Positions 19,846 through 31,801 of a DNA stretch of 64,000 nucleotides are shown piece after piece. The DNA is from Limnohabitans sp. Hippo3 (GTDB taxonomy: Bacteria > Pseudomonadota > Gammaproteobacteria > Burkholderiales > Burkholderiaceae_C), in contig NZ_NESF01000001.1 of NCBI RefSeq assembly GCF_003063665.1, positions 682,001 through 746,000 on the forward strand. The letters are read 5' to 3'. Numbering within the stretch: position 1 is the stretch's first letter; each line of letters opens with the position of its first letter. A program made the translations under genes and the position numbers. The notes beneath the pieces are model-generated. The model saw only the letters and a list, made by a program, of their open reading frames with translations. It was not told where the DNA came from and did not search any database.

Positions 19846-21321
19846 TCAAGGCAGCTTGGACAAGGCCACGTGTTTGAGCAAGTCGGCCACCGAAGTGTCC
19901 ATCACGTCGGTGAAAGGCTTGGGGTAGACGCCCATGTAGAGCACGGCGGCCGCCAGCAAGGCCAGCATCAGGAATTCGCGGCCATTGATGTCGGTCAGTT
20001 CCTTGACATCGTTGTTGGCCACAGGCCCCAGGTAAACGCGCTTGAACATCCACAAGGTGTAAGCAGCGCCAAAGATCAGGGCCGAAGCCGACAACAAGCC
20101 GATCCAGAAGTTGAACTTCACGGCACCCAGAATCACCATCCACTCGCCCACAAAACCGGCGGTGCCTGGCAAGCCGCAGTTGGCCATGGCAAAGAACAGG
20201 GCGAAAGCTGCGAACTTGGGCATGGTGTTGACCACACCGCCATAGCTGGCGATTTCACGCGAGTGCACGCGGTCGTACAGCACGCCGATTGACAGGAACA
20301 TGGCTGCAGACACAAAGCCGTGCGCAATCATCTGCACGATGCCGCCGGACACTCCCAAGGGGTTGAAGATGAAAAAACCTAGGGTCACAAAACCCATGTG
20401 CGCCACCGACGAGTAAGCCACCAGCTTCTTCATGTCCTGCTGCACCATGGCCACCAAGCCCACATAGACCACGGCCACCAACGACAAGATGATGATGAAC
20501 ATGCCCCACTCGCGTGCGGCATCGGGTGCGATGGGCATCGAGAAACGCAGGAAACCATAAGCGCCCAGCTTGAGCATGATGGCCGCCAGCACGGCCGAGC
20601 CGCCCGTCGGCGCTTCGACGTGCACATCGGGCAACCAGGTGTGCACCGGCCACATGGGCACCTTCACGGCAAAAGCCGCAAAGAAGGCGAAGAACAGCAA
20701 GGTCTGCACCGAACCCGACAGCGGCAGTTTGTGCCAGGTCAGGATGTCAAAGCTGCCGTTCGAAGCGGTGTACAGGTAGACCAGTGCGATCAGCATCAAC
20801 AAGGAGCCGAGCAAGGTGTAGAGGAAGAACTTGAAAGCCGCATAAATCTTGTTCGGACCACCCCAGATACCGATGATCAGGTACATCGGGATCAGCGTGG
20901 CTTCGAAGAAGACGTAGAACAAGATACCGTCGAGCGCACTGAACACGCCGATCATCAGACCCGACAGGATCATGAAGGCGGCCATGTACTGGTTGACCTT
21001 GCGGGTGATGACTTCCCAGCCCGCAATCACCACGATCACGTTGATGAACGCGGTGAGCAACACCAGCCACAGCGAAATACCGTCCACGCCCAGGTGGTAG
21101 TGCACATTGAAGCGCTCAATCCACGAGGCCTTTTCGACAAACTGCATAGCCGAAGTGCCGAGCTGAAAGCCCGAGTACAAGGGCAGCGTGACCAGGAAAC
21201 TGGCGATCGAGCCGACCAGCGCCAACCAGCGCACGGCGCGGGCTTGGCTGTCACGACCGAGGGCCAGCAAGACGATACCGAAAGCAATCGGCATCCAGAT
21301 GGCAAGGCTTAACAATCCCAT
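19846..21321 (-). CDS. nuoM: NADH-quinone oxidoreductase subunit M
   Basis: A 491-residue antiporter-like membrane subunit of complex I. Diagnostic segments include KVPMWPVHTWLPDVHVEAP and the KKLVAYSSVAHMGFVTLG helix with the channel lysine. It sits between nuoL (22 bp) and nuoN. Length is normal and no defects are seen. Confidence 0.97.
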   Translation of the reverse strand: MGLLSLAIWMPIAFGIVLLALGRDSQARAVRWLALVGSIASFLVTLPLYSGFQLGTSAMQFVEKASWIERFNVHYHLGVDGISLWLVLLTAFINVIVVIAGWEVITRKVNQYMAAFMILSGLMIGVFSALDGILFYVFFEATLIPMYLIIGIWGGPNKIYAAFKFFLYTLLGSLLMLIALVYLYTASNGSFDILTWHKLPLSGSVQTLLFFAFFAAFAVKVPMWPVHTWLPDVHVEAPTGGSAVLAAIMLKLGAYGFLRFSMPIAPDAAREWGMFIIILSLVAVVYVGLVAMVQQDMKKLVAYSSVAHMGFVTLGFFIFNPLGVSGGIVQMIAHGFVSAAMFLSIGVLYDRVHSREIASYGGVVNTMPKFAAFALFFAMANCGLPGTAGFVGEWMVILGAVKFNFWIGLLSASALIFGAAYTLWMFKRVYLGPVANNDVKELTDINGREFLMLALLAAAVLYMGVYPKPFTDVMDTSVADLLKHVALSKLP

Positions 21322-21343
21322 TTTTATCTTGTCCTCAAAACCG

Positions 21344-23371
21344 TTAAGCGAGCCAGACGAAATACGTCATCAGCACGAGCACACCCAAAATCATCACCAG
21401 GGCATAGTGGTACAGGAAGCCCGACTGGAACCAGCGCACCAAACCGGACACGAGACCCACGACTTTCCAGGAGCCGTTGACGACCAAGCCGTCGATGATG
21501 GCGCGGTCGCCCATCTTCCACAGGCCCAGGCCCAAGCCGCGAGCGCCCTTGGCCAGAATGTTCTCGTTGATCCAGTCCATGAAGTACTTGTTCTCCATGA
21601 CCACGATCAGCGGACGCAAGGCACGGGCAAAGAATGCCGGGACCTTGGGATTAACCAGGTACATGTACCAGGCGGTCACCACACCAGCCAAAGCCAGCCA
21701 GAACGGTGCCGTGCTCAAGCCATGCAGCGCCATGGCCACAGGGCCGTGGAACAGCTCACCCAATTGCGTCATCGCAGGGTGCTTGGCTGCGTCCACAAAG
21801 ATCACGTCTTTGAAGAAGTCGCCATACAGCATGGGCTGGATGGTCATGAAACCGATCACCACCGAAGGAATGGCCAGCAAGACCAGAGGCACCGTGACCA
21901 CCCAAGGCGATTCGTGAGGTTTGTCGTGGCCATGGTCATCGTGACCGTGGTGGTCATCATGGTGAGCATCCGGGTTCTGGTCGTAACGCTCCGGGCCGTG
22001 GAAGACCAGGAAGTACATGCGGAACGAATAGAAGGCAGTGACGAACACACCCGCCAGCACTGCGAAGTTGGCAAAGCCAGCGGCAGGCAAGGTGCTCAGG
22101 TGCACGGCTTCGATGATGCTGTCCTTGGAATAAAAACCCGAGAACAGCGGCGTGCCGATCAGGGCCAGCGAGCCCAGCAAAGACGTGATCCAGGTGATGG
22201 GCATGTACTTGCGCACGCCGCCCATCCAGCGGATGTCCTGGTTGTGGTGCATGCCCATGATGACGGAACCGGCACCCAAGAAGAGCAGCGCTTTGAAGAA
22301 CGCGTGCGTCATCAGGTGGAACACCGCGACCGAGTAGGCCGAAGCGCCCAAAGCGACAGTCATGTATCCGAGCTGCGACAAGGTCGAATAAGCCACCACG
22401 CGCTTGATGTCGTTCTGGATGATGCCCAAAAAGCCCATGAACAAGGCTGTGATGGAGCCGACCACCATGATGAAGTTGAGAGCCGCATCGGACAACTCGA
22501 ACAGCGGCGACATGCGGGCCACCATGAAGATACCGGCCGTCACCATGGTGGCGGCGTGGATCAGGGCAGAAATCGGGGTCGGGCCTTCCATCGAGTCAGG
22601 CAACCACACATGCAGCGGGAACTGAGCCGACTTGCCCATGGCGCCAATGAACAGGCAGATGCAGATCACAGTGATCAGCATGCCGTCCAGACCGAACACA
22701 TACCAGGGGAAATTGATGGCGGCCAGCTCGTTGGCCTTGGCAAACAACTCGGTGTAGTTGAGCGTGCCGGTGTAGGCCACGATCAGGCCAATGCCGAGGA
22801 TGAAGCCGAAGTCACCCACACGGTTGACCAAAAAGGCCTTCATGTTGGCGAAGATGGCGGTCGGCTTGTTGTACCAGAAGCCGATCAGCAAATACGACAC
22901 CAGACCCACGGCTTCCCAGCCGAAGAACAGCTGCAGCAGGTTGTTGCTCATGACGAGCATCAACATGGAGAAGGTGAACAGCGAGATGTAAGCGAAGAAG
23001 CGGTTGTAGCCTTCGTCTTCTTCCATGTAGCCAATGGTGTAAATGTGCACCATCAGCGACACAAAGGTCACCACACACATCATCATGGCGGTGATGCCGT
23101 CGACCAGAAAGCCGACTTCCATCTTCAGGCCACCCACCACCATCCAGGTGTAGAGGGTCTCGTTGAAACGGGCACCGTCGATGACGTTCTTGAGCGTCAT
23201 GGCCGACAGGATGAAGGCCACCAGCACACCCAATATGGTCAGGGTATGCGACAGGCGACGGCCGATCCAGTTGCCACCAAATTGGGTGCCGAGAACACCG
23301 GCCAGCACCGAGCCCACCAGAGGGGCCAGCGGCACAGCCAGCAGCGTGCTTGCGTTGAGGGTTTGACTCAT
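21344..23371 (-). CDS. nuoL: NADH-quinone oxidoreductase subunit L
   Basis: A 675-residue membrane subunit, the distal proton pump with the long lateral helix. The core motif AQFPLHVWLPDSMEGPTPIS and KRVVAYSTLSQLG are present. Residues about 469-485 form a His/Asp-rich loop (HHDDHHGHDDHGHDK) that could bind metal or be a flexible loop. The start MSQTLNAS at 23371 is chosen because longer starts run into nuoK, whose stop is 7 bp upstream. Confidence 0.97.
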   Translation of the reverse strand: MSQTLNASTLLAVPLAPLVGSVLAGVLGTQFGGNWIGRRLSHTLTILGVLVAFILSAMTLKNVIDGARFNETLYTWMVVGGLKMEVGFLVDGITAMMMCVVTFVSLMVHIYTIGYMEEDEGYNRFFAYISLFTFSMLMLVMSNNLLQLFFGWEAVGLVSYLLIGFWYNKPTAIFANMKAFLVNRVGDFGFILGIGLIVAYTGTLNYTELFAKANELAAINFPWYVFGLDGMLITVICICLFIGAMGKSAQFPLHVWLPDSMEGPTPISALIHAATMVTAGIFMVARMSPLFELSDAALNFIMVVGSITALFMGFLGIIQNDIKRVVAYSTLSQLGYMTVALGASAYSVAVFHLMTHAFFKALLFLGAGSVIMGMHHNQDIRWMGGVRKYMPITWITSLLGSLALIGTPLFSGFYSKDSIIEAVHLSTLPAAGFANFAVLAGVFVTAFYSFRMYFLVFHGPERYDQNPDAHHDDHHGHDDHGHDKPHESPWVVTVPLVLLAIPSVVIGFMTIQPMLYGDFFKDVIFVDAAKHPAMTQLGELFHGPVAMALHGLSTAPFWLALAGVVTAWYMYLVNPKVPAFFARALRPLIVVMENKYFMDWINENILAKGARGLGLGLWKMGDRAIIDGLVVNGSWKVVGLVSGLVRWFQSGFLYHYALVMILGVLVLMTYFVWLA

Positions 23372-23378
23372 ATTCTTG

Positions 23379-23690
23379 TTAACCCTTGAGCGAATTGAGT
23401 TCGTCCACGTTGATGTTGTTCTTGTTGCGGAACAACAGCACCAGGATGGCCAGGCCAATGGCCGATTCGGCTGCAGCCACCGTGAGGATGAAGAACACGA
23501 ACACTTGGCCGTGCATATCACCCAGGTAGTGCGAGAACGCCACAAAGTTCATGTTCACGGCCAGCAACATCAGCTCGATGGCCATGAGCAAAACGATCAG
23601 GTTCTTGCGGTTCAGGAAGATGCCGATCACGGCCAATGCGAACAGCATCGCGCCGAGCGACAGGAAGTGCCCCAGGGTCAGTGTCATCAT
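23379..23690 (-). CDS. nuoK: NADH-quinone oxidoreductase subunit K
   Basis: A 103-residue subunit with three membrane helices. The helix [15 protein letters not shown] carries the conserved Glu of the proton path, and a second Glu sits in [10 protein letters not shown]. The N-terminus has two adjacent Met codons overlapping the nuoJ stop, so either could be the start. The overlap implies translational coupling. Confidence 0.96.
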   Translation of the reverse strand: MMTLTLGHFLSLGAMLFALAVIGIFLNRKNLIVLLMAIELMLLAVNMNFVAFSHYLGDMHGQVFVFFILTVAAAESAIGLAILVLLFRNKNNINVDELNSLKG

Positions 23691-24325
23691 TTGCTTTCCT
23701 CCGCAGCCGCCACAACCGGGGCAGGCGCCGCTTGGGTCGGGGCCATCTTGACCACTTGCATGCGGTCGGCCGCACGCACCCGAACCTGGATGGACGGATC
23801 AATCGCCTTGCTGTCCTTGCGCTCGCGCAGGGTCAGGGCAATCGCCGCGATCATGGCCACCAACAAAATGGCCGCCGCAATCTGGATCGGCATCAGGTAC
23901 TCGGTGTAGAGCAGGATGCCCAAGGCCTTCGCGTTGTCCACGGGCACCGCACCTGTCGCCATGGCGGGCGCTTCGGACAGACGGAAACCGGACAACAACA
24001 CAGCGGCCATCTCGAGGGCCACGATGGCCCCCAAGGTGGCTGCGAGCGGGAAGTTTTTCCAGAAGCCCCTGCGCACGGTGTCGATGTGGATGTCCAGCAT
24101 CATCACCACGAACAGGAAGAGCACCATCACCGCGCCCAGGTACACCAGCACCAGCAGGATGGCCAGGAATTCGGCATGGAGCAGGAACCACACAGCCGAT
24201 GCTTGCGAGAAAGCCAGCATGAGGAACAGCACCGCATGCACGGGGTTGCGTGCGGTGACCACCCGGAAGGCTGCAAACAGCAGCACCACCGAGAAGAGGT
24301 AGAAGAAACCGGTCTTGACGTCCAT
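23687..24325 (-). CDS. nuoJ: NADH-quinone oxidoreductase subunit J
   Basis: A 212-residue membrane subunit with five hydrophobic segments, including [20 protein letters not shown], which holds the conserved pi-bulge region of the family. The C-terminal about 35 residues are an Ala/Pro-rich tail. The stop overlaps the start of nuoK. It lies 37 bp after nuoI. Confidence 0.96.
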   Translation of the reverse strand: MDVKTGFFYLFSVVLLFAAFRVVTARNPVHAVLFLMLAFSQASAVWFLLHAEFLAILLVLVYLGAVMVLFLFVVMMLDIHIDTVRRGFWKNFPLAATLGAIVALEMAAVLLSGFRLSEAPAMATGAVPVDNAKALGILLYTEYLMPIQIAAAILLVAMIAAIALTLRERKDSKAIDPSIQVRVRAADRMQVVKMAPTQAAPAPVVAAAEESK

Positions 24326-24362
24326 AGGTCTGTCTTTTTAAGTGTTCAGGACTGGGCAGCGT

Positions 24363-24872
24363 TCAACGGTAAGGAGCGTCAGCAGCTTTGGCCGCAGCGA
24401 TCTCTTTTTCGTAACGGTCGCCCACGGCCAGCAACATGTCCTTGGTGAAGTACAGGTCACCGCGTTTTTCGCCGTGGTATTCAAAAATGTGCGTCTCGAC
24501 AATCGAATCGACCGGACAGCTTTCTTCGCAAAAGCCGCAGAAGATGCACTTGGTCAGGTCGATGTCGTAGCGTGTGGTGCGGCGTGAACCGTCTTCGCGC
24601 TGGCCCGCTTCGATGGTGATGGCCATCGCCGGACACACGGCTTCGCACAGTTTGCACGCGATGCAGCGCTCTTCACCGTTGTCGTAGCGGCGCAGCGCGT
24701 GCAGGCCACGGAAACGTGGCGACAGCGGTGTTTTTTCTTCCGGGAACTGCACCGTCACCTTGCGGGCGAAAGCGTAGCGTCCGGTCAGGGCCATGCCCTT
24801 GAACAACTCCACGAGCATGAAGCTCTTGAGGAAGTCCTTGATCGAGAAATTGGAAGCAGTCATTGTGGTCAT
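24363..24872 (-). CDS. nuoI: NADH-quinone oxidoreductase subunit I (two 4Fe-4S clusters)
   Basis: A 169-residue ferredoxin-like subunit of the complex I hydrophilic arm. Two cluster motifs are seen: [12 protein letters not shown] and [12 protein letters not shown], binding the N6a and N6b clusters that pass electrons toward NuoB. An alternative ATG three codons in (MTASNF) is possible. It lies 13 bp after nuoH. Confidence 0.97.
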   Translation of the reverse strand: MTTMTASNFSIKDFLKSFMLVELFKGMALTGRYAFARKVTVQFPEEKTPLSPRFRGLHALRRYDNGEERCIACKLCEAVCPAMAITIEAGQREDGSRRTTRYDIDLTKCIFCGFCEESCPVDSIVETHIFEYHGEKRGDLYFTKDMLLAVGDRYEKEIAAAKAADAPYR

Positions 24873-24885
24873 GGTCGTGCGCCGC

Positions 24886-25968
24886 TTATTTCCAGATGTT
24901 CCATGGCGAGTGGAGCCAAACGCCCACCACCAGCAGCCACACCAAGGTGACCGGGATGAAAATCTTCCAGCCCAGACGCATGATCTGGTCGTAACGGAAG
25001 CGCGGGAATGTGGCGCGAATCCAGATGAACATGGACACGATCAGGAAAGTCTTGAGACCCAGCCAGATCCAGCCTGGAATGGCGTTGAACAAGGCGCTGT
25101 CGATGGGTGGCAACCAGCCGCCCAGGAACATGATCACCGCCAGGATGGACACCAGCCACATGCTAGCGTATTCGGCCAGGAAGAAGATGGCAAAGCCCAT
25201 GCCCGAGTACTCGACCATGTGTCCGGCCACGATTTCGGCTTCACCTTCGACCACGTCAAAGGGGTGACGGTTGGTTTCGGCCACACCCGAGATCAGGTAC
25301 ACCAGGAAAATCGGCAACAAAGGCAGCCAGTTCCAGGACAGGAAACCCAAACCCATGTGGGCCATTTGGCCTTTGCCTTGCGCGAGCACGATTTCGGTCA
25401 GGTTCATGCTGCCCGAGACCATCAAGACCACCAGGAAGCAAAAGCCCATGGCGATTTCGTAGCTGACCATCTGGGCCGACGCACGCAGCGCACCCAAAAA
25501 GGCGTACTTGGAGTTGGACGCCCAACCCGCGATGATCACGCCATACACTTCAATCGAGGTGATGGCCATCACCAGCAAAAGACCAGCGTTGATGTTGGTC
25601 AGCGCCACTTCGGGCCCGAAGGGAATCGCCACCCAGGCGGCCAGGGCCGGCATGATGGCCATGATGGGGCCGAGGCGGAACAAGCCCATGCTGGCCGCTG
25701 TCGGGTTGATCAGTTCCTTGGTCAGGAGCTTGAGCGCATCGGCAATCGGCTGCAACAAGCCCATGGGGCCTACGCGGTTGGGGCCATGGCGCACTTGCAT
25801 GAAGCCCAGCAGCTTGCGCTCCCACAGCGTCAGGTAAGCCACAGCGCCCATCAAAGGCGCGAGGATGGCCACGATCTTGAGCAAGATCCACAAAACAGGC
25901 CAAACCAAAGTGGCCCACCAGCTGGCAGCGACCAAGTTCAGGCCGCCGTTGTACAGAGCGTCAATCAT
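24886..25968 (-). CDS. nuoH: NADH-quinone oxidoreductase subunit H
   Basis: A 360-residue membrane subunit that forms the quinone chamber with NuoB and NuoD. Diagnostic segments are [21 protein letters not shown], shortened here to [18 protein letters not shown], and the [20 protein letters not shown] loop with its acidic cluster. The start overlaps the nuoG stop by 4 bp (ATGA). Confidence 0.97.
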   Translation of the reverse strand: MIDALYNGGLNLVAASWWATLVWPVLWILLKIVAILAPLMGAVAYLTLWERKLLGFMQVRHGPNRVGPMGLLQPIADALKLLTKELINPTAASMGLFRLGPIMAIMPALAAWVAIPFGPEVALTNINAGLLLVMAITSIEVYGVIIAGWASNSKYAFLGALRASAQMVSYEIAMGFCFLVVLMVSGSMNLTEIVLAQGKGQMAHMGLGFLSWNWLPLLPIFLVYLISGVAETNRHPFDVVEGEAEIVAGHMVEYSGMGFAIFFLAEYASMWLVSILAVIMFLGGWLPPIDSALFNAIPGWIWLGLKTFLIVSMFIWIRATFPRFRYDQIMRLGWKIFIPVTLVWLLVVGVWLHSPWNIWK

Positions 25969-28073
25969 GGGGTCACCTCCTGGCGGGCGTCTGCGGTCAG
26001 CTGCAAGGACGGCGCACGGCGAACGATGCTGTCGAGCTGGTAGATCGAAGCGCTCACGGGTGCTGCGGTTGTGGCGGTCAACGTGATCGCAGCGCGCGTG
26101 GCATTCGAAGCCACCAAAGGCTTGGCCGTGGCACGGGCCAGCACCTCTTGCGAAGTTTCAAAAGACACGCCCGGGATGTCGAGCAAATTGGCCAGCACAC
26201 GCAGCACTTTCCAGGCAGGACGTGTCTCGGCCAAAGGCTTGACCACGGCATGGAAGCTTTGCAGGCGGCCTTCGGCGTTGACAAAGGAACCCGATGTTTC
26301 GGTGAACGGCGCAATGGGCAACAACACATCGCTGAAAGCCATGTTGGCTTTGAAAGGGCTGAGTGTCACGACCATCTCGGCCTGACCCAAAGCGTGTGCA
26401 GCGGCGCTGCCTGCAGCGCTGTCGAACTCGGGTTCGGTGTTCAGCAAGATAGCGGCTTTCAAGCCACCGGCCAGCATTTGGCCTGCATGCTTGCCACCGG
26501 TTTGCGGCTGGGCCCCGACCCACTGCGCGCCCACGGTGTTGGCCGCTTCGGTCAGGTAACCCACAGTCGCGCCGGTTTGCTCGGCAATCCAGTTGGCCAA
26601 GGCCAGCAGGCTCGATGCGTTGGCTGCGTGCGCTGCGGCATTGCCCAGCAGCACGGCTTTGCGCTCGCCGCCCAACAAGGACTTGGCGATGGCTTGGGCC
26701 TGCGCGGTGGCGTTGCCCGTCACAGGCGCTGCAACGCCCTTCTCTGCCGCGATGGCTGCGGCCACATCGGCCAAGGCTTGCGCCCAGCCCGAAGCGTCGG
26801 TCAGCACGGCTTGCGCCACGGGCATGGCCCAGGCGTCGGCATGGCCGAAAGCTGCAGATGACGTGATGACGTTGAGCTGAGCGCCGTGGCGCACGGCGTG
26901 GCGCATGCGCAGGGCAAACAGCGGGTGATCCTTGCGCAGGTTGGAGCCCACCACCAGCACGCGCTGCAAAGTGGAAAGCGATGCGATCGATGTGCCCAGA
27001 GTGCGGACACCTTCGGAAGCGCCAAACTCAGCGTGACGCAAACGGTGATCGATGTTGTCCGAACCCAGTCCGCGCATCAAAGCGCCAGCCAGGTACAACT
27101 CTTCCAGGGTGCTATGCGGGCTGACCAATGCGCCGATGCTGTTCGCACCATGGTCGCGCTGGATGTTGCGCAAGCCATTGGCCACGTATTCAAGCGCGGT
27201 CTGCCAGTCGACGGTTTTCCACTCGCCGCCCTGCTTGAGCATGGGCTGGGTCAAGCGGTCGCCGCCGTTAAGTGCTTCGTAAGAGAAGCGGTCACGGTCG
27301 GCAATCCAGCACTCGTTGACTTCTTCGTTCTCGAGTGGCACCACGCGCATAACCTGGTTGTTCTTGACCTGCACGACCAGGTTAGCACCGGACGAGTCGT
27401 GTGCCGCAACCGACTTGCGGCGCGACAACTCCCAGGTGCGGGCGTGGTAGCGGAAAGGCTTGCTGGTCAGGGCACCAACAGGGCAAATGTCGATCATGTT
27501 GCCCGACAACTCGGAGTCGATGGTCTGGCCCAAGAAGGTTTCGATCTCGGCATGCTCGCCACGGTGGGACATGCCCAGCTCCATGGCACCCGCCACTTCC
27601 TGGCCAAAGCGCACACAACGTGTGCAATGGATGCAGCGGCTCATCTCTTCCATGGAGATCAGCGGGCCAACTTCCTTGTGAAAGACCACGCGCTTTTCTT
27701 CTTCGTAACGCGAGGTGCTGCCGCCGTAACCCACGGCCAGGTCTTGCAACTGGCACTCACCGCCCTGGTCGCAGATGGGGCAATCGAGCGGGTGGTTGAT
27801 CAGCAAAAACTCCATGACCGACTTCTGCGCCGCAATCGCTTTGTCGCTCTTGGTGCGCACGATCATGCCCTGTGTCACGGGCGTGGCGCAGGCGGGCATG
27901 GGCTTGGGGGCTTTTTCGACCTCGACCAGGCACATGCGGCAGTTGGCCGCGATGGAGAGTTTCTTGTGGTAGCAGAAATGGGGAATGTAGGTGCCTGCTT
28001 TTTCGGCGGCATGCATCACCATGCTGCCTTCGGCAACTTCCACTTTCTGACCGTCGAGTTCTATTTCAACCAT
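25965..28073 (-). CDS. nuoG: NADH-quinone oxidoreductase subunit G
   Basis: A 702-residue iron-sulfur subunit. The N-terminal 2Fe-2S ferredoxin domain has [15 protein letters not shown] with a later Cys in PACATP. A His/Cys cluster follows ([18 protein letters not shown]), then [11 protein letters not shown] for a 4Fe-4S site. The large C-terminal region is a molybdopterin-oxidoreductase-like fold without molybdenum. It overlaps nuoF by 8 bp and nuoH by 4 bp. Confidence 0.97.
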   Translation of the reverse strand: MVEIELDGQKVEVAEGSMVMHAAEKAGTYIPHFCYHKKLSIAANCRMCLVEVEKAPKPMPACATPVTQGMIVRTKSDKAIAAQKSVMEFLLINHPLDCPICDQGGECQLQDLAVGYGGSTSRYEEEKRVVFHKEVGPLISMEEMSRCIHCTRCVRFGQEVAGAMELGMSHRGEHAEIETFLGQTIDSELSGNMIDICPVGALTSKPFRYHARTWELSRRKSVAAHDSSGANLVVQVKNNQVMRVVPLENEEVNECWIADRDRFSYEALNGGDRLTQPMLKQGGEWKTVDWQTALEYVANGLRNIQRDHGANSIGALVSPHSTLEELYLAGALMRGLGSDNIDHRLRHAEFGASEGVRTLGTSIASLSTLQRVLVVGSNLRKDHPLFALRMRHAVRHGAQLNVITSSAAFGHADAWAMPVAQAVLTDASGWAQALADVAAAIAAEKGVAAPVTGNATAQAQAIAKSLLGGERKAVLLGNAAAHAANASSLLALANWIAEQTGATVGYLTEAANTVGAQWVGAQPQTGGKHAGQMLAGGLKAAILLNTEPEFDSAAGSAAAHALGQAEMVVTLSPFKANMAFSDVLLPIAPFTETSGSFVNAEGRLQSFHAVVKPLAETRPAWKVLRVLANLLDIPGVSFETSQEVLARATAKPLVASNATRAAITLTATTAAPVSASIYQLDSIVRRAPSLQLTADARQEVTP

Positions 28074-29442
28074 GGGTCTTCACCGCTGTTGCATCGGCGC
28101 TGACCACAGAGGTCTTGTGCTCGATGAGGTGTACAAATTCGTGACGGAAATGCTTGAGCATGCCGCGCACCGGCATGGCCGCTGCGTCGCCCAAGGCGCA
28201 AATGGTGCGGCCCATGATGTTGCCCGCCACGCTGTCGAGCATGTCGATGTCGCTGGGACGGCCCAGGCCGCGCTCGATGCGGTCGACCATGCGCCAGAGC
28301 CAGCCTGTGCCCTCGCGGCAAGGGGTGCACTGGCCACACGACTCGTGCGAGTAAAAGTAAGACAAACGCGCCAGGGCCTTGACCATGCAGCGTGTCTCGT
28401 CCATGACGATGACCGCGCCAGAGCCCAACATCGAACCGCCCTCTTTGGCGATGCTGTCGTAGTCCATGGTCAAGGTCATCATCAAATCGGCCGGAATCAC
28501 GGGCGAAGACGAACCGCCGGGGATCACGGCCTTGAGCTTGCGGCCACCGCGCACGCCACCAGCGAGCTCAAGCAGCTTGGCAAACGGTGTGCCCATGGGC
28601 ACTTCATAGTTGCCGGGGCGCTCCACGTCGCCGCTGACCGAGAAGATCTTGGTGCCGCCGTTGTTGGGCTTGCCGCATTCCAGATAAGCCTGGCCACCGC
28701 TGCGGATGATCCAGGGCACCGCCGCGAAGGTCTCGGTGTTGTTGATGGTGGTGGGCTTGCCGTACAAGCCGAAGCTCGCAGGGAACGGTGGCTTGAAGCG
28801 CGGTTGGCCTTTTTTGCCTTCGAGCGATTCGAGCAGCGCGGTTTCTTCGCCGCAGATGTAAGCGCCAAAACCGTGCGAGGCGTGCAACTGGAAGCTGAAG
28901 GTGCTGCCCAGAATGTTGTTGCCCAGATAGCCTGCTGCGCGGGCTTCTTCAAGGGCTGCTTCAAAGCGCTCGTAGGTGTGGAAGATTTCGCCGTGGATGT
29001 AGTTGTAACCCACGCTGATGCCCATGGCGTAAGCCGCGATGATCATGCCTTCGATCACCGTGTGGGGGTTGTACTCCATGATGTCGCGGTCTTTGCAGGT
29101 GCCCGGCTCGCCTTCGTCCGAGTTGCAGACCAAATATTTCTGACCAGGGAACTGGCGGGGCATGAAGCTCCACTTCAGACCCGTGGGGAAGCCCGCACCG
29201 CCGCGACCACGCAGGCCGGATTCCTTGACGGTGGCGATCACCTGGTCTTGGGTGAGGCCTTCGCCACCATCCTTGCCGAGGATCTTGCGCAAGGCGGCAT
29301 AACCGCCGCGCGCTTCGTAATCTTTGATGCCCCAGTTCTGGCCATTCAAACCGGCATAGATTTGCGGATTGATGTGGCGGTCATGGAAGCAGGTTTCCAC
29401 GCCCGTGGCCTGGAATTGGCTCAGGATTTGTTCGACTTTCAT
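28066..29442 (-). CDS. nuoF: NADH-quinone oxidoreductase subunit F (NADH and FMN site)
   Basis: A 458-residue subunit where NADH is oxidised. The FMN/NADH-binding segment [14 protein letters not shown], the [14 protein letters not shown] segment and the N3 4Fe-4S motif [12 protein letters not shown] are all present. Start overlaps the nuoE stop by 1 base (TGATG), which implies translational coupling. Confidence 0.97.
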   Translation of the reverse strand: MKVEQILSQFQATGVETCFHDRHINPQIYAGLNGQNWGIKDYEARGGYAALRKILGKDGGEGLTQDQVIATVKESGLRGRGGAGFPTGLKWSFMPRQFPGQKYLVCNSDEGEPGTCKDRDIMEYNPHTVIEGMIIAAYAMGISVGYNYIHGEIFHTYERFEAALEEARAAGYLGNNILGSTFSFQLHASHGFGAYICGEETALLESLEGKKGQPRFKPPFPASFGLYGKPTTINNTETFAAVPWIIRSGGQAYLECGKPNNGGTKIFSVSGDVERPGNYEVPMGTPFAKLLELAGGVRGGRKLKAVIPGGSSSPVIPADLMMTLTMDYDSIAKEGGSMLGSGAVIVMDETRCMVKALARLSYFYSHESCGQCTPCREGTGWLWRMVDRIERGLGRPSDIDMLDSVAGNIMGRTICALGDAAAMPVRGMLKHFRHEFVHLIEHKTSVVSADATAVKTHG

Positions 29443-29930
29443 CAGGCGGCCTCGGCTTTCTTCAGGCTGTCGACGAGTTGGTCGAGTTTTTCATGGCTCA
29501 TAAAACTGCACATGTGGCGGTCATTCACCAGCAGCACCGGCGCATCGGCGCAAGCGCCCTGGCACTCGCTGGGTTGCAGGGTGAACAGACCGTCGGCCGT
29601 GGTTTCGCCCGCATGAACACCCAACTTGTGCTCCAGATGTTCGAGGGCCTTTTGGCCACCGCGCAACTGGCAAGGCAGGTTGGTGCAAACGTTCAGCTTG
29701 AACTTGCCCACCGGCTTTTGGTTGTACATGTTGTAGAAGGTGGTCACTTCGTGGACCGCCATCACCGGCATGCCCAGGTAATCGGCCACGACCTGCTCGC
29801 TGACGGGGCTGACCCAGCCTTGTTCTTGCTGCACGATCGACAGGCAAGCCATCACGGCCGACTGCTTCTGGTCTGCAGGGAACTTGGCGACTTCACGCGC
29901 AAAGCGCGCTTTGGTTGACTCAGAGATCAT
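29442..29930 (-). CDS. nuoE: NADH-quinone oxidoreductase subunit E
   Basis: A 162-residue thioredoxin-like subunit holding the N1a 2Fe-2S cluster. Ligands are visible as CTNLPC and CQGAC. The N-terminal helical bundle segment [16 protein letters not shown] is typical. It overlaps nuoD by 4 bp and nuoF by 1 base. Confidence 0.96.
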   Translation of the reverse strand: MISESTKARFAREVAKFPADQKQSAVMACLSIVQQEQGWVSPVSEQVVADYLGMPVMAVHEVTTFYNMYNQKPVGKFKLNVCTNLPCQLRGGQKALEHLEHKLGVHAGETTADGLFTLQPSECQGACADAPVLLVNDRHMCSFMSHEKLDQLVDSLKKAEAA

Positions 29931-31180
29931 CGGTCAATCTCTCCAAAAACAATGTCCATCGTCCCGATGATGGCGACCGCGTCGGCCAGCATGTGGCCTT
30001 TGGCCATTTCATCGAGAGTGGCCAAATGGGCAAAGCCCGGGGCACGAATTTTCAGGCGGTAGGGCTTGTTGGCACCATCGCTCACCATGTAGATACCGAA
30101 CTCACCCTTGGGGTGCTCGACTGCGGCATAGGCCTCGCCTTCTGGCACGCGGAAACCTTCGGTGAAGAGCTTGAAATGGTGGATCAAGTCTTCCATGTTG
30201 GACTTCATGCCTTCGCGTGAAGGCGGCGCCACTTTGTGGTTGTCGGTGATGACCGGGCCAGGGTTGGCACGCAGCCATTTCACGCACTGCTGGATGATGC
30301 GGTTGGACTCCCGCATCTCCTGCACGCGCACCAAATAGCGGTCGTAGCTGTCACCGGTCTTGCCCACCGGCACATCAAATTCGACCTGGTCGTAGGCGTC
30401 GTAGGGCTGCTTCTTGCGCAGGTCCCAGGCAAAGCCCGAGCCACGCAACATGGGGCCAGTCATGCCCAGGTTCAGGGCGCGCTCGGGCGGGACCACGCCA
30501 ATGCCCACGGTGCGTTGCTTCCAGATGCGGTTGTCGGTCAGCAGGGTTTCGTACTCGTCGACACACTTGGGGAAACGCTGCGTGAAATCGTCGATGAAAT
30601 CCAGCAGGGAACCCTGGCGGTTCTTGTTCATCTCGGCGATAGTCTTGGCGTTCTTGACCTTGCTGGCCTTGTACTGCGGCATGCTGTCAGGCAGGTCACG
30701 GTAAACACCACCGGGGCGGAAATACGCGGCATGCATGCGGGCGCCCGACACGGCTTCGTACATGTCAAACAGGTCTTCACGCTCGCGGAAGGTGTAGATC
30801 AGGATGGTCGAGCTGCCGCAGTCGTTGCCGTGCGAGCCGAGCCACATGAGGTGGTTCAGGATGCGGGTGATTTCCGAGAACATCACGCGGATGTACTGGG
30901 CGCGCATCGGCACTTCCAGACCCAACATCTTTTCGATGGCCAGGCAGTAAGCGTGCTCGTTGCACATCATCGACACATAGTCCAGGCGGTCCATGTAGGG
31001 CAGCGACTGGATGTAGGTCTTGTGCTCGGCCAGCTTTTCGGTGGCGCGGTGCAACAGACCAATGTGCGGGTCGGCGCGCTGCACCACCTCGCCGTCGAGT
31101 TCCAGCACCAAGCGCAACACACCGTGCGCAGCCGGGTGCTGTGGACCAAAGTTCAGGGTGTAGTTTTTGATTTCGGCCAT
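29927..31180 (-). CDS. nuoD: NADH-quinone oxidoreductase subunit D
   Basis: A 417-residue 49-kDa-type subunit that forms the quinone-binding site with NuoB. The N-terminus has [16 protein letters not shown] and the C-terminus ends in the conserved DIVFGEIDR. It is separate from nuoC, not fused as in enterobacteria, with a 1-bp gap. Confidence 0.97.
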   Translation of the reverse strand: MAEIKNYTLNFGPQHPAAHGVLRLVLELDGEVVQRADPHIGLLHRATEKLAEHKTYIQSLPYMDRLDYVSMMCNEHAYCLAIEKMLGLEVPMRAQYIRVMFSEITRILNHLMWLGSHGNDCGSSTILIYTFREREDLFDMYEAVSGARMHAAYFRPGGVYRDLPDSMPQYKASKVKNAKTIAEMNKNRQGSLLDFIDDFTQRFPKCVDEYETLLTDNRIWKQRTVGIGVVPPERALNLGMTGPMLRGSGFAWDLRKKQPYDAYDQVEFDVPVGKTGDSYDRYLVRVQEMRESNRIIQQCVKWLRANPGPVITDNHKVAPPSREGMKSNMEDLIHHFKLFTEGFRVPEGEAYAAVEHPKGEFGIYMVSDGANKPYRLKIRAPGFAHLATLDEMAKGHMLADAVAIIGTMDIVFGEIDR

Positions 31181-31181
31181 A

Positions 31182-31790
31182 TCAGTTCAGGCCTCCGTAG
31201 TGTTCTTCACGGATGATGCGTGGCGTGATTTCACGAGGCTCGATGCTCACCGGCTCGTAAATCACGCGCTGACGCTCGGCGTCGTAGCGCATTTCAACGT
31301 GACCCGACAGCGGGAAGTCCTTGCGGAAGGGGTGACCGATGAAACCGTAGTCGGTCAGGATGCGGCGCAGGTCGTTGTGGCCTTCGAACACGATGCCGTA
31401 CAGGTCAAACGCTTCGCGCTCATACCAGTTGGCCGAGTTCCAGATCGCGTTGAGCGAGTCGACCAAAGGCAGGTCGTCGTCGGGGCACAGCACTTTGACG
31501 CGCACACGCTGGTTCAGACTCACCGACAGCAAGTGCACGGTCACGCCGAAACGGGGACCGTCGGTGCCCACTTCGCGGTAAGTGGAATAGTCCACACCCG
31601 CCAAGTCAATCAGTTGTTCAAATTGGCAGCCCGGCGCATCGCGCAAGGTTTGCATGACGCCCAGGTAATGCTGAGCACTCACATGCACAGTCACTTCACC
31701 CAAAGCGATGGAAATGTTCTGAACACGGTCACCCAAGGCCGCTGCCAGGGTGTCTTGAAGGTCTTCAGGGCGAATGGCAAAATGAGTCAT
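31182..31790 (-). CDS. nuoC: NADH-quinone oxidoreductase subunit C
   Basis: A 202-residue 30-kDa-type subunit of the peripheral arm. The family signature [17 protein letters not shown] and [20 protein letters not shown] is present. Two starts are possible, 31796 and 31790. The second is chosen because AAGGGA lies 6 bases before it, while for the first the same sequence would touch the ATG. Longer in-frame starts lie inside nuoB and are rejected. Confidence 0.95.
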   Translation of the reverse strand: MTHFAIRPEDLQDTLAAALGDRVQNISIALGEVTVHVSAQHYLGVMQTLRDAPGCQFEQLIDLAGVDYSTYREVGTDGPRFGVTVHLLSVSLNQRVRVKVLCPDDDLPLVDSLNAIWNSANWYEREAFDLYGIVFEGHNDLRRILTDYGFIGHPFRKDFPLSGHVEMRYDAERQRVIYEPVSIEPREITPRIIREEHYGGLN

Positions 31791-31801
31791 CGTCATTCCC
31801 T

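Noticed and set aside
21188-23389. A 733-codon plus-strand frame opposite nuoL
   Set aside because: Shadow of nuoL: His/Gln/Arg-rich, no recognisable domain, and exactly opposite a full-length conserved gene.
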